The notes: generated by a model not told the origin, from the sequence alone. Counted from the first letter of the stretch, positions 22,742 through 34,020 are shown. The stretch is 64,000 bases of DNA from Thermothielavioides terrestris NRRL 8126 (GCF_000226115.1 NC_016459.1:4532501-4596500), one strand, 5' to 3'. A program made the numbers and translations.

Positions 22742-22864
22742 TCGTCGAAGGTGTCGAAAAAGTGGCTAAATGGCTAGTGTAGCCGAATGGCTGGTGACCA
22801 CCAACCGGCCCTGCGGTTCGAGGCTACGGTCGAGATAAGTGGGCCGGTGGGGGGGTGCCACGAG
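22742..22864 (-). repeat. Right terminal inverted repeat of the Fot1/pogo-type element
   Basis: This is the reverse-complement partner of 7758-7880, ending in CCACGAG before the TA duplication at 22865-22866. Confidence 0.93.
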
Positions 22865-23111
22865 TAGTCAACCCTTTCCAGACCTCGACTTGCTGTCCAA
22901 TGAGTTGAAGATTCAGCCGAGTGTACCTATGACTGGAAGAGGCTAGTGTAAGCCGCAGTTCCCTCTTGACCCCGTGGGTCTCCGTCAGGTGTCAATGCCG
23001 AGGCAAGACGGCCCCGCAGACAGACAAAGAGAGATCTGGAAACAAGTCGCCATCTCTACTCCGTACATCGCATCACTTGGCCACCGGACGGACTCGACAG
23101 CATCGAACATC

Positions 23112-23882
23112 ATGGCACTCCTGGAATACAGCATCGCGTCGCTCTGGGCCAAGACGGTCGACACGTACAGCCCGCGACAGATCGAATTCTGGGGCACGCT
23201 CGCCGTCCAAGTCCTCTTCTTCTGGGTCCCCGCGCTGTCCTTCCTCGCGCTGGACTCCCTCTTCCCGGCCTTCTCAGCCCGCCACAAGATCCAGCCGGCC
23301 GCCAAGCAGCCGACACGCGCCGAGATCACCCACTGCGCCGTCGTGGTCCTGCGCAACCAACTGCAATCCGTCGCCAGCGCCCTCGTGCTCCTGGCCATCT
23401 CCCACCTGCGCAACAGCCCGTCCCCCTTCCGCATGCCCCCCACGCTGCCCACCGCGGCCGAGCTCGCCCGCGACCTCCCGCTCTGCCTGCTCGCGCGCGA
23501 GGTGGCCTTCTACTACACGCACCGGCTGCTGCACACGCGCGCGCTGTACCGGGCCGTGCACAAGACGCACCACGAGTTCACGGCGCCGGTCGCGCTGGCC
23601 GCGCAGTACGCGCACCCGGCCGAGCAGCTGCTGGCCAACACGCTGCCGATCGTGCTGCCGCCGCTGGCGCTGCGCACGCACGTCGTCACCATGTGGCTGT
23701 TCCTCGCCGCCATGCTGCTCGAGACCGCCACCGTGCACAGCGGCTACGACTTCTTTGGCGGCGTCGCGCGCGCGCACGATCGCCACCATGAGCGCTTCAG
23801 TGTGCACTTTGGCGCGTACGGCTGGATGGATTGGCTGCATGGCACGGGGGAGCAGGAGCGCGGGAGGGTGAAGGAGGAGTGA
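23112..23882 (+). CDS. Fatty acid hydroxylase / sterol desaturase superfamily protein (256 aa)
   Basis: The gene is a single exon. The frame is open from 22974, but the ATG at 23112 ([12 protein letters not shown]) gives a compact protein and leaves 245 bp to the transposon end. The three His clusters of membrane di-iron oxygenases (PF04116) are present: HRLLH (about residue 137), HKTHHE (about 151) and HDRHHE (about 222). Hydrophobic segments include [18 protein letters not shown] and [18 protein letters not shown]. The family uses O2 to hydroxylate or desaturate sterols and fatty acyl chains in the ER membrane. The substrate is not evident. It lies tail to tail with the oxidoreductase gene (189 bp apart). 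The upstream transposon could have altered its promoter. Confidence 0.88.
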   Translation: MALLEYSIASLWAKTVDTYSPRQIEFWGTLAVQVLFFWVPALSFLALDSLFPAFSARHKIQPAAKQPTRAEITHCAVVVLRNQLQSVASALVLLAISHLRNSPSPFRMPPTLPTAAELARDLPLCLLAREVAFYYTHRLLHTRALYRAVHKTHHEFTAPVALAAQYAHPAEQLLANTLPIVLPPLALRTHVVTMWLFLAAMLLETATVHSGYDFFGGVARAHDRHHERFSVHFGAYGWMDWLHGTGEQERGRVKEE

Positions 23883-24071
23883 TGGGATTTTTATTTGGGC
23901 GTCGAAAGGGGTCCTGAGTTATCTATGTTAAACAGTAGCAGGTTTATAAGCATACAACACCCTCCCTAATGACACGCATGAACAACTGCGATGGGATTCG
24001 GCTTGGAGAGCTTTAGACTTGGTTGTTCTGATCTATCCTTCCCTCTCGTTCACCCACCCACCGACCCAGAC

Positions 24072-25367
24072 TTAGCCGGGCAGCTTCAGGATGTCGTCGA
24101 CATAGACGACCTGCCCCGTGGCAATCGACCTGTTCGCCGCGATGCCGGTCAGGATGGACGCGGCGCCGTCGATGTGGCTCGCGGCGCGCATATACTCGTC
24201 GGAGACGGGCTCGCCGAACAGGTCCTGCAGCAGCACGCGGTCGCCGCCGCCGTGGGCGCCGCCGCTGGCCTCCGCGATCTCGATCTCTCGCGGCGGCTCG
24301 AACAGCGGGCGCAGCAGGATGGACCGGCGCTCGATTGAGCCCTCGAGCGCCGGGTCGCCGCCGGAGTTGACGTAGCTGTTCTCGACCACCTCGACCTCGA
24401 GCCGGCCGCCGGTGCCGTTGAAGTTCACGCGGAACCCCTCCCAGGGCGCGTACGCGGTCAGCGAGTACGTCATGACGGCGCCGTTGCGGTACCGCACCAG
24501 CACGCTCATGGTGTCCTCGATGCTGATGCCGTCGCCGAACACGCTCTGGTCGCGGTGGTAGCCGTCCTCGTGCTCGGCGTCCAGGTACAGCGCCTTGAGC
24601 GTCGGGATCGTCTCGAGGTGCAGCGCGAACGGGTCCGCCTTGGCGGCCTCGCTGCCGTGCGCGCGGCTGTAGAAGCGCGTCACGCCGCGCTTCTCGGCGT
24701 TCTCGCGGCCGTAGAACTTGAGGTCGCCCTGGGCGTAGACGGACAGCGGGCGGGTCTGCAGCCAGAAGTTGACCAGGTCGAAGTGGTGGGTCGACTTGTG
24801 CACCAGCAGGCCGCCGCTGTTGCGCTTGTCGCGGTGCCAGCGGCGGAAGTAGTCGGCGCCGTGCGACGTGTTGAGCAGCCACTCGAAGTGCACCGACGTG
24901 ACGGTGCCGATGGCCCCCGCCCGCAGCAGCTCGAACACCTTGGTGTTGTGCGGCGCGTACCGGTAGTTGAAGGTGACGCGCACCGCCCGCCCCGTGCGCT
25001 CGACCGCCGAGAAGATGTCGAGGCACCGCGGCGCGTCGATGGTCATGGGCTTCTCCGTCACCACGTTGCACCCGAGCTCCAGCGCCCGCACGATGTACGT
25101 GTGGTGCGTCCGGTCGATGGTCGTCACGATCACCTCGTCCGGCTTGGTCGTCTCGATCATCTTGTCGAAGTCGGCGGCGAGGAACGTCGGCACGGTGCCG
25201 TGCCCCAGCGCCGCGAGCCGGCTGTTGGCGTAGTTCATCCGCGTCTGGTTCGTGTCGCAGAGGGCCACGATGCAGGAGGTTGCACGGTAGTCGGTCGCGA
25301 TGGCCGTGTAGAAGAAGCTGGACCGGCCGCCCGTGCCCACGAGGGCGTATCGTTTCTTGCCCGCCAT
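24072..25367 (-). CDS. Gfo/Idh/MocA-family NAD(P)-dependent oxidoreductase (431 aa)
   Basis: The gene is a single exon. The start is placed at ATG 25367 (MAGKKRYALVGTGG). An in-frame upstream start at 25412 would add 15 residues ahead of the nucleotide-binding strand. GTGGRSS at residues about 11-17 is the Rossmann glycine loop. DEVIVTTIDRTHHTYI and the signature EKPMTIDAPRC (Lys at about 106) are typical of this family, as is GGLLVHKSTHHFDLVNFWL in the C-terminal substrate domain. Members oxidise sugars, inositols and related polyols or cleave glycosidic bonds through 3-keto intermediates. The exact substrate cannot be read. The protein is cytosolic by the absence of targeting signals. Confidence 0.88.
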   Translation of the reverse strand: MAGKKRYALVGTGGRSSFFYTAIATDYRATSCIVALCDTNQTRMNYANSRLAALGHGTVPTFLAADFDKMIETTKPDEVIVTTIDRTHHTYIVRALELGCNVVTEKPMTIDAPRCLDIFSAVERTGRAVRVTFNYRYAPHNTKVFELLRAGAIGTVTSVHFEWLLNTSHGADYFRRWHRDKRNSGGLLVHKSTHHFDLVNFWLQTRPLSVYAQGDLKFYGRENAEKRGVTRFYSRAHGSEAAKADPFALHLETIPTLKALYLDAEHEDGYHRDQSVFGDGISIEDTMSVLVRYRNGAVMTYSLTAYAPWEGFRVNFNGTGGRLEVEVVENSYVNSGGDPALEGSIERRSILLRPLFEPPREIEIAEASGGAHGGGDRVLLQDLFGEPVSDEYMRAASHIDGAASILTGIAANRSIATGQVVYVDDILKLPG

Positions 25368-25903
25368 GGTGACAGTCTGCTCTGCTTCTGGGGAGGGGGA
25401 GAGGGGGCTCAAGCACCTACGACGATGTCCTTCCGAGGCTTTGGGAGGTGCTTGAGAAACGCCAAGCTCGAGGCTCGTTTATTATAAGAGATGGCTGCAG
25501 GGAGGCTTGAAGCCGTCTGAAGTTGAACGCATCTCCCCATGCCGTGACACCCCAACCTCGGCCGAAGATGCCCCATCACCGAAAGACAAGCTGTTTGTGC
25601 CAAGAGTCGGCTTGCTAGAGTCCTTCCCCCGAAACGTGTGTCATCTTCCTCATCCCCGCACGACAAGCGGGGAAGACTTGCTCCTCTTTGCTGGGGTGAC
25701 TTGTTGTTTGCAAAAAACCCACCAGGATAAAGTTGGGTTTAGGCCCCAAGCGAAACCCGATAATTCACTGCCCGGGTTCCCGGGTTCCGTGACTGCGTCA
25801 GAGCTCACCCGTCGGGCTGGACAAGCGTTCGAACCGTATATTGTAGTCTCCCGCGGCAAAGAGTTTGCCGACTCATCCGATGCGCTGTTCTTGGACATAT
25901 TGA
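25368..25903. other. Intergenic, no gene recognised
   Basis: This 536-bp gap lies between the start of the oxidoreductase and the end of the P47-like gene, both on the minus strand. The overlapping 138-aa and 85-aa ORFs have no recognisable features. The gap should include the oxidoreductase promoter and the 3' UTR of the next gene. Confidence 0.45.
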
Positions 25904-28900
25904 CTACTCGGGCAGATCGATAACCTCAACATCCTTCAAATCCTCCTCTGCCTTCTTCGCCGCCTCTTCCTCTTCAGTCGATTTCCTTTCCGCCTCAGCG
26001 CGCCTCGTGTCAGCCTCTATTGCGTCCCGCTCTGTCTGTTCAAGTTCCGCCTCCAGCCTTTGGACCTCATCCTGCACATTCCCTACGTCCACGGGATCGA
26101 CGCCCGCCTGACGCATCCTCGACAGCTCCATTTCCTTCGCCTCCTTCTCGCGTCTCAGCTGGGTCGCCTCCCCCTGCTTCTCCTCGAGCTCCCGAGCCGC
26201 CGACGCGAGGTTGGCGCTGGCATCCCGTGCCTCCCCGCTCGCCACCGCGCTGTGCACTGCCCTCTCCGCGACCGTGTGGACCCACGCATCCGGTGCCGCT
26301 CTGCGGGCAAGGGCCGACGTCTCTCGGCTCGTGATTGCGCGTGCAGCAGCGTCCCGTATAAGCTCGAGTGTAGGGGCCCTGAAGCGCTCGCTCAGCCTCG
26401 TCACCGTCTCCCTCTCGGCGTTGCGCAATGTCCCCTGCGTGACTGCGTCTCCTACCCGGGCCACGGCGCTCTGTTCCTCGCCTGCGCGGGCGCCCGAGGC
26501 GCTGGCTCGCGAAAGGGATATTGCTTGCTGCCGGAGCACGGAGACGATCTGAGGCCTAGCGTCTAGCGGCCGGGCGTGCAGGCTGGCCTCGACCTCGCTC
26601 TCCACGGCTCTGCTGACTTGCTCAGCTTGGGGCTGCGCGGCCGCGACAGCGGGTGCTGGGTCTGCGTTTCGCCGGCGGTACTTTTGGACGCCGAGGATGA
26701 TGCTCGCGTAGACGAGGGGGACCATGCCGAGGCAGGAGAGCACGAAGGTGATGCCCTGGGAGGTGGCCGAGAGGAACCAGCTGCTGCCGCCGCCGCCGGC
26801 GTCGGGTATGATCTTAGAGCCGGTAAAGGGGGTCTTGTTGGCGGGCTGGGATGCTGGCCACGTCTGACCTTCGAAGGTCATGGATTTGACGCCGCCGCTC
26901 TCGTCGAATTCGGTGGTCCAGGCTGCTTGAAATACGTTTGCTCCTTGGCCAGTCGTCCAGCTGACGAGTCCCGTGGTGGTGTCCGTCGTTTGGTTTTCGA
27001 CATGCACATTGTCAACTGTGAAGGGAAGATGAATCAGTGACTTTTCGCCCACATCGCAAGCCAGAGCGAGAACAAATAGCATACATGAGACCATGCCGTC
27101 CAACGGGCTGATGGTCATGCTGATGGCAGCCATGCTGGTCGGGGAGTTGATCTTATAAATGCCGGCGGCCAGTCTAATATCAAAGGATGGCGATACCGAG
27201 GCCTGTGCCTGCAGAGTCTGTACGTCGCTGTCCAAGACGGTGAGCTGTTTGTCGTTGACAGTCTTTTCGAAATCCTGCGTTTTGCCGTCCCGGAGGGCCG
27301 CGAATGCTTTAGTAACGAAGTGCTGGTCCGTGAAGAGCAGCGTCTTCAGGCGCGCGACCGACGGTGAGGCGGCACCGAGCGTAGCGTCTCCCTCCGCCGA
27401 GTCCACCGAAGCCACCGGGGCAGGATGTGATGCAAGCACAACCGGTGGAACGACGTCCCCAACCAGAAGCACGTCGTGCGGCGCTGCGACGCCCTGTGCT
27501 AAATCCAACTTGATGATGTGCTGCCCCGGTGCAAAGACATTCTCGGTGGCAAAGAAATTGAAGTCCCCGTCTCCAAGCCGCAGGTCGTTGATGTCGAAAT
27601 AACAATGCTCTCGCAGAACTTCAGCTATAATCACCAGGAGTTAGTACTCGGTCTCCTCACCTGCTCTTGTTTGTGTCGAAAACTTTCGATGCCGTAGGCG
27701 AACCATCGGTAGGGGGGTGGGTTGGGAAGCTCCAGAGGGTGCTTACGAAGGGAATCCGACCAGCCAGACCTCTGCGTCTCCAACCAAGTACCATGGTATG
27801 GATGTACCCAGAGGTTGAAATCCTGCTTTTTGAGATCCACCTTGAGGGCAAGTTTCTCTTCGGTGACCGAGGCGATGGGGTAATTCTAGTTCAAATTGGT
27901 ACAGCGGTAAACTCTGTCAGTCCACAGTCCATAGAGAGGTTGAGCAAGCCAACAACATGAACCGACGTACCGCGTTCAGGTGGACGTCAAAGTAAACCTT
28001 TCCAGAGGTACCGGACTTCCAGTGTGACCAGTCATATCTGTAGTCTTGGAAGTCCCAATACCAATTCGCACTCCGGTTCGACAGGGTCAGCGCCAGCGGT
28101 GGGTCAGTGAACGCGTAGTCAATGTTCAGGTCCCAATTGTGCCACGGGCCGGAGCCAAACCTGTCGTTCTTCAATGACGACGAATTCATTTGCAACAGGT
28201 ACCTAAATCCGTTGACAAAATTGTTGTCCTTGTTGACATGGCCGAGCAGTTTGCCTGGGGCGACCTGTCCCTGGAGCTGAGGGATGAGGTACTTCTCGTT
28301 GAAGAGGTCGTTGCGGATGATGATGCTGGATGTAAAACCCTGGGGGATGGGCAGCACGTCCTTGTTGTTGGGTTGGAAATGCGGCGCCGCCCAGCCCGCA
28401 TTGTTGCCGCTCCCACGCGTTTTGATGTAGACGCAGAGCACGCCAGGCGAAGAGCCCTGCGTCGTGAAAATGAAGGACTCGGGGGTGAGAATGCGGGCAA
28501 GGTCGGCCTCGTTCTTGGGTTGCTGCACGCCGGCTATTGCATAGTCCAGGCTGTTGAGGTCCTGGAAATGGAGGGCGATCCGACTGGCCAAGTCAGCCAT
28601 GTGCGTGTCCTCCTTTCGCTTGTCCGTGATTCCCGGAGCCAGCGAGACGCTATACACAGCGTCATGGCTTTTAAAGTGGAAGACGATCTTGGATCCGGGC
28701 GTCTTGTCGCCAAGGACAACCACCTCCCCAGCCCCCTGATACGAACAACTCGTCAGCTAGGTAGGTTTAGGTGCTGGCAAGCGTGGTGAACATACCTGGA
28801 CGGATTCCGGTGCATCGCCACTCATATTGACCAAAGGAATGACGGCTTGCAGCTGGTAGCGGCCGGGTTCAATGTTAACCTTCGTAGTGTCGGCCCCTTC

Positions 28901-29248
28901 GGTGACACTAATGATCTCGCCCGTGTCTTGGTTAACAGCGAGCGTGTCAGTTCGGAGCCACCCTTGGAGCTTCATGGTTAAGAGTGCCCTGGCGTTTTCT
29001 CCCGCAACAAATTGGAGGGTTGGTGCTCCAATACTGAGCTGGGCGGTTGTCCGCCTTTCGAAATCGAGGTAGTCCCGATGGAACGACAAGTCGTCGAACG
29101 TGTCACCCTTCCAGAGGCTCGGAAGGATGGCATTGAGCTTGGCCACGCTGTACGAGACCAGAACATCCCAGTCGCTCGTCGAGTTGGCCCCAGTCATGGC
29201 CGTCAACAAGGCGTCTATGGTGGGAAGGCTATCTTGTGGGGCTGACAT
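25904..29248 (-). CDS. Large TULIP/P47-like protein with a transmembrane segment and coiled-coil tail (1002 aa)
   Basis: There are five exons, complement(25904..27015, 27085..27624, 27747..27885, 27971..28735, 28796..29248). All donors begin GTATG/GTACG/GTAAG, phases agree throughout, and one intron carries a TACTAAC branch site. The N-terminus TSDWDVLVSYSVAKLNAIL matches the GWDxVxxxSxxxVN pattern of clostridial P47/OrfX-type TULIP domains. Later blocks such as LTPESFIFTTQ, GVLCVYIKTRG and IPQGFTSSIIIRNDLF fit a lipid-cradle beta-barrel fold. Residues about 712-743 (ITFVLSCLGMVPLVYASIIL) form one membrane segment followed by KYRRR. The last 250 residues are Ala/Glu/Lys-rich with a coiled coil (EEKQGEATQLRREKEAKEME). 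No signal peptide is seen. The P47 relation is a motif-level inference. It diverges from the glycine-rich gene. Confidence 0.6.
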
Positions 29249-29972
29249 GGTGTTGATTGTCGGTGGTTGGAGGTTGCGGGATGAAGACGAGGTTAGGGAT
29301 TGTGGACATGAGCATGTGAGGAGCAGGAATAAAATGAAGCTAGTGGAGAGCTGTCTTTATGCTCGGACAGAGCATCATATTATTCGACGTATGCTGGCTG
29401 TCGCTCTCCAATCTTCAAGTCCGTTTCCTACGACGCCGTCAATTGTCTGAATGGACATGAGACGGCATATCCCGATCGATGCTTAACTGACGCACTCGTG
29501 AGGTCAACTCGGACGGCTATATCGCCCTATGCTCCGCTCCGGCAGGCGGTTACCGTAACAACTACGTCAAGCTCCTTTGACCCATCTTCGGAAGAGCGGA
29601 GAAATGTCCGCAGCTACCTGATCTGTCTACAGTCTACATACCGCTATTCATGTCGTCGGTCACCGTACGTTCCAGTGCCCAACTTGCGCCTTGCGCGCAC
29701 CTACATGAAGTCTGGTACTACCTTAGTACTTTCCTATTATTCTTCTTTATAAGTTCTCTTTCCACCTCGGTAAGGCCCACAACTATGAGCGCGAAACAGC
29801 ACGGGCAGAGTTCAGGTTAGAACAACAAAGAGATGAGCGGGTAGTATAAGAACAGCGATGAGCCGGTTGTCAGTGCGGAGGACATCCCCAGATCTCCGTG
29901 TTCCCCTCTCCAAAGTTGTCTACTCACCCGTGCACTTACACACCTCTATTGCTGCCACACTGTTCAATCGAA
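29249..29972. promoter_or_regulatory. Divergent promoter region of the P47-like and glycine-rich genes
   Basis: These 724 bp separate the two start codons, which point outward. No gene fits inside. Shared regulation of the two flanking genes is inferred from this geometry. No specific binding site is claimed. Confidence 0.35.
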
Positions 29973-32900
29973 ATGTCTGACATTGCGTCTAAGCCGCGCC
30001 TGGCATCCGGAGGCTCATCCGATCCAACCAAAGAACAAGACACCCAGGAGCCCAGCGGAGACACTACCCCCACCATTCCCCAGTCGCAGGATTACCGCGT
30101 CTTCCCGCCGGCCGGCACGCCAGAGCTTGTCCTCAGCGTCTCGGATGTATCTCCGCCGTCATTTGCGTTGGATCTTGGCCATTCATTTTCCGTCTATACG
30201 GAAAACCTGCTCATCCAGGGCGACTTCCGCACCAGCAACGGTAATCTGGTCATCTCCACGCACTCTCTGGACGTCGCTCCAACTCCCAGCGGAAAGAAGT
30301 ACCAAATCAACTGTTCCGGCTCGGACGGAGGCAAGGTACTTCCCGCCGGGCTCGCCGGCAAGCCCCAAGACGGGAGGGACGGAGGGCCGGGGGGAACGCT
30401 GCAATGCGTGGTGGAGGATATCGGCTTAGACGACGTCCTTAAGGGCGTTGATCTGGCCGCCCGCGGTGGTTCTGGCTCGGATGGGGAAGAGATTGAGATC
30501 CAATCCGATTCAAACGAGGGAAAGACCAAAAGCTGGGAGGCGGGCGGAAAGGGCGGGAATGGAGCTGATGGAGGGCGTGTGCAGGTGCTCGTGGGAAATG
30601 ATTACACGGCCATCCTCTCCCAACTAAGCGATCTTTACCGAAGCCTGTCCGCTTCCTCACCAAGCGCGAGGGCTTTGTACGACCTGAAGACACTCTTGAC
30701 GACCATTCGGCGCAACCCTCAGTACACTTCTTTAGATGATCTCGCGCCACGATTGGACAAGCTTGATGCTGCGATACAGACCGGTAAACCGGGCGAGGTG
30801 AAGACTCCCCTGCAGGATCTTGCAGTCAGGTTCGAAAGGGAGGGAGACTTAGTCAAAGTCAGGATCAAGCCCAGGGTACATATCTATGTCTTTATCTCGG
30901 TTTCATGGACCTGGCTAACATTCTCTTCAGATCAACGTCTCCGGCGGTGTCGGGGGAATGGGCGGCTTAGGAACGAAGGTACGGGGCAGGAACGGCACTC
31001 GTGGAAAGGACGGCACATCAAGCGTCGACTTCTTCACAGGGGACTCGGCGTCAGTACGGCAAACCGACATAATCCTGGCCCACCCGGATCAGTGCCGCAT
31101 GTTGCTGGAGAAGGCAAAGGGCCTGTATTCCCTGGACGATATCAGTTCCACAGTAGATTGCCACACCCTCCTCGCCCGGCTCCAGCGCCGTCTCTTCTTT
31201 CTGAGACAGCTCCAGCGCGACGACAAGCTCTACCAGGCTTACGTGTCCGCAGAAAAGGAGGATGGGGAGGCGCCGGAAAAGAAGGGCGGCGAAACAGCCG
31301 AAAGGAAGGATGAGGAGATGGCGGGGGAAAGGGACAAAAAGGCCGGACACAACCGGCTCTTCCTCCCACCAGGTCCGCCGCCGTCGAACACAAACCCCAA
31401 CCCCGAGGCAACTAGCATCGTCTCGCTGCGACAAGTGCTGGCCGAAGCCAGCGGGTTAGTCACGCAGATCGACAACGGACTCGACTACTACGGCCATGTA
31501 GGCGCCTACGCGCCTATGCTCTCTTACAATACCTACAAGGAACTTACCAATTCGCTTCTGGAATCAGCCAAGCAGGCTGAGAAGGCCTACGATAAGTTCA
31601 CGGCGGAGGACGCCAAGCAGGAAGCCCGTCGGGATGCCTTGCAGGCCATGCAGACCCAGTGCAAAAAAGGCATCCAGATTGCCGAGGATACGATCGCCAT
31701 TCTGAAGGCAGAGCTCAAAAAGACCGAGGACACGGTCGCATCCCTGACCATTCCGCTGAAGGCCGCCAAGAGCAAACTCCACGACCAGATCGAGCACGAG
31801 AAGGACAAGATCAACAAGTCCTTCAACCTCTTCAAGATGCCCTTCTCCAACATCGTCGACGCCCTGTCGATGGTGATCTTCTGTCCCAAAGCACCGATGG
31901 CTGCCGCCCAGACCGCAGGGCTCCTCTGGAAAGCTGGGACGAACGTGCCGGACGACAAGGGCCAGCTGATCAACAAGACCTATCTCGTGAACCAGGTCAC
32001 CCAGATCGAGGCCAGGACGGATGCGCTGGACGAAGGACTCAAGTCGCGAGACGACGGAAGCGTGGACATCGCCGATCCGGGCGCCTCTAAGCTCATCACA
32101 GCGCGAGACGACATGATGAAGCTCCTGCAGCAGTACACGAGTTTCCTCGGGTCCAACGAGCTCGAAGATGTCGAAAAGACGTTCGATAACTACATTAGTA
32201 AGTGCAAGACCGGGACACACTCTCCAGCGTCGTATTTTCAAGTGGCCTTACCATCGCGAGCAGGCCTCGTCGAGCAGCGCAACACGGCCGTCCTCCACTA
32301 CAACGCGTGCGTAAACCTGTGGTACACCAACCAGCAACACGAGGCCTACTACACCCACAAGCGCGACAGCCTGTCCGACACGGTCATCAAGACCATCGAC
32401 CCGAACCTCCCCGCCATCCACATTTTCGTTCAGAAAGCCTACTCCGACTCGGTCGCAGCCGTCATGGAAGCCCTGTACCGCGCGCAGCGGTCCTACCGCT
32501 TCGCGGCCCTCACCTTCGACAGCCCGCTCTCGGCCGCCCTGGGCGGCGCGCCGAGCGGCGCGATCCGGCACGCCGACCTCGACCGGGCGAGCAAGGGGAT
32601 CCTCAACGCCTACTTTCACGCCCTAGACGCGTGGGGCCGGGCGCCGCAGGACTTCCACGGCGTGACCTGGCCGCTGAGCGAGGACGAGTGGGCGGCGCTG
32701 CAGACGACGCAGGGCGCGTACGTGGTGATCCCGCCGGCCACGGCGGGCCAGTCCGAGGCGCAGCACCCGTTCGCGGGCAAGTGCAACGTGCGGGTGACGA
32801 GGGCGCGGCTGTTCGTGACGGGCGCCGCCCGCACGGCCAGCGGGTTCCTCAGCGCCAGGCTGATGCACAGCGGCGCCGAGACGGTGGTGGACGCCGCGAA

Positions 32901-33159
32901 CGCGCAGTTTCAGTTCTACCACAACCCCATCACGCGCGAGTTCCGGTACCGCATTGCGGCGGGCGAGTTCGAGCCTGACGTGGACACCACTGTGGATGGG
33001 GATATGTCCGAAGGCGGCGAGAGTAAGGATGACAGCTTTGCGCTTGTTGGGCCGTTTACAACGTGGAGCATTGACTTGGCAAGTAATGGCGGTTTGGATC
33101 TGAGTGAGGCCACGGGGGCCTATTTCAAGTTTTATGGCAAATGTTACCCGTTTGAATAG
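29973..33159 (+). CDS. Glycine-rich protein with long helical bundle and hydrophobic patch, pore-former-like (1021 aa)
   Basis: There are three exons, 29973..30875, 30931..32197 and 32264..33159, with introns of 55 bp (GTACAT...CTCTTCAG) and 66 bp (GTAAGT...GCGAGCAG), both frame-consistent. Residues about 110-230 and 300-330 carry collagen-like glycine stretches (GKPQDGRDGGPGG, GGKGGNGADGG, RGRNGTRGKDG). Between about 390 and 470 is a Lys/Glu-rich linker. About 520-650 are long amphipathic helices (EESAKQAEKAYDKF in type; KKGIQIAEDTIAILKAEL), then a hydrophobic patch (IVDALSMVIFCPKAP, AAAQTAGLLWKAG) and more helices. The C-terminus looks beta-rich. Long helices with one hydrophobic hairpin occur in alpha-helical pore-forming proteins, so a membrane-acting role is a hypothesis only. 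No signal peptide is seen. Confidence 0.6.
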
Positions 33160-34020
33160 GCAGTAATGAAGAGAAAAGCAGGGACACAGCTTCGTGGCCA
33201 TTCTCTGAAGCCGTATACAAAGGTGTCCAAGAGTCCTTGTCGGCAGCAGTGGCGCTGGCGCGATGGGCGGTTGTTTGGGTGTAGGCTTAGAAGAGGTGGA
33301 TTAAACTGGAAAGAATACATCACGGGTTCGAGGGCAGTATGCAACGCTGGTTTGACCAGACTAGCGACGAAGGGAGAACATCCACTCGACGACAGCTCAA
33401 ACGCCATGTCCGGGCTCCTCACTTGCTCTCGTGTGTGTCTCCAAAGACTTCTCCGCGACCCCCTCACCGTTGAGAGCCGATCATGTACCAGAGGAGAGCT
33501 TGGCATGGCTGCTGTGCTTCCATGGTGCGTCCTTGGCACAGTTCAGTCTGAATTAATCCCCCAATCAGTGCGATCACAGCCACGGCAGGATGCAGCGGTT
33601 CATGTCATCGAGGCAAATAGCCGTTAGCAACGTCCAATCGGCAGACAACACTGCGTCCCGAATTCGTGGAACGCGAAACGGCACATGAGTGGCAGGTCGG
33701 GGACATCAGCGCACACAGACTCTGGTCTCTTCCTGGCTGTCAATGGTGTCGTGACACTGGCCACTCTCCCGCAATGCACACTCGCGGGCACAGACATTCT
33801 CGGTCTAAAGGATAGCGATCACTCCGTGATGGATCGGGAGGTTGGTTCACCTTGGCCCACCTGACCTGGTATAAGCTTGACTGCAGAGCTGCAGATACAA
33901 CCATGCAACTGTCTCGTTGTCTTGATATCTGGGACGGTCCCCGCCCGTTGTGACCCTGATTATCAGCCTCCGCCTCGAGGCCGCTTACCATCAAGTCTAC
34001 GGATCTGAACTGGCATCGAA
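33160..34020. other. Intergenic, no gene recognised
   Basis: This 861-bp gap lies between two plus-strand genes. The 153-aa plus and 131-aa minus ORFs overlap each other and show no domain or conserved-looking pattern. A promoter for the MFS gene is expected near its right end. Confidence 0.45.

Larger units (their letters stand above)
7758..22864 (+). mobile_element. Fot1/pogo-type DNA transposon (about 1.98 kb without the nested insertion), interrupted by a Gypsy element
   Basis: Near-perfect 123-bp terminal inverted repeats (7758-7880 and 22742-22864, about six mismatches, most of them C-to-T or G-to-A) begin CTCGTGGCACCCCCCCACCG. They are bordered by a TA target duplication (7756-7757 and 22865-22866), as expected for the Tc1/mariner-pogo-Fot1 group. 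Each repeat contains two copies of the motif GCCATTCGGCCAC in tandem. Inside is a transposase frame broken by a 13.1-kb LTR retrotransposon. Removing that insertion and one target duplication leaves a 1975-bp element, the usual Fot1/pogo size. The outer ends are much less mutated than the interior. Confidence 0.92.

Noticed and set aside
22966..23871. A 301-codon Ser/Arg-rich frame overlapping the hydroxylase
   Set aside because: It is a shadow frame. The neighbouring frame contains all three His clusters of the hydroxylase family.
23112..25367. Hydroxylase and oxidoreductase as a secondary-metabolite cluster
   Set aside because: There are only two tailoring-type genes, convergent, with no backbone synthase or cluster regulator in the window.
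24013..25416. A 467-codon frame overlapping the oxidoreductase on the same strand, and a 310-codon frame on the opposite strand
   Set aside because: Both are Arg-rich shadow frames of the GC-rich oxidoreductase gene, whose own frame has clear family motifs.
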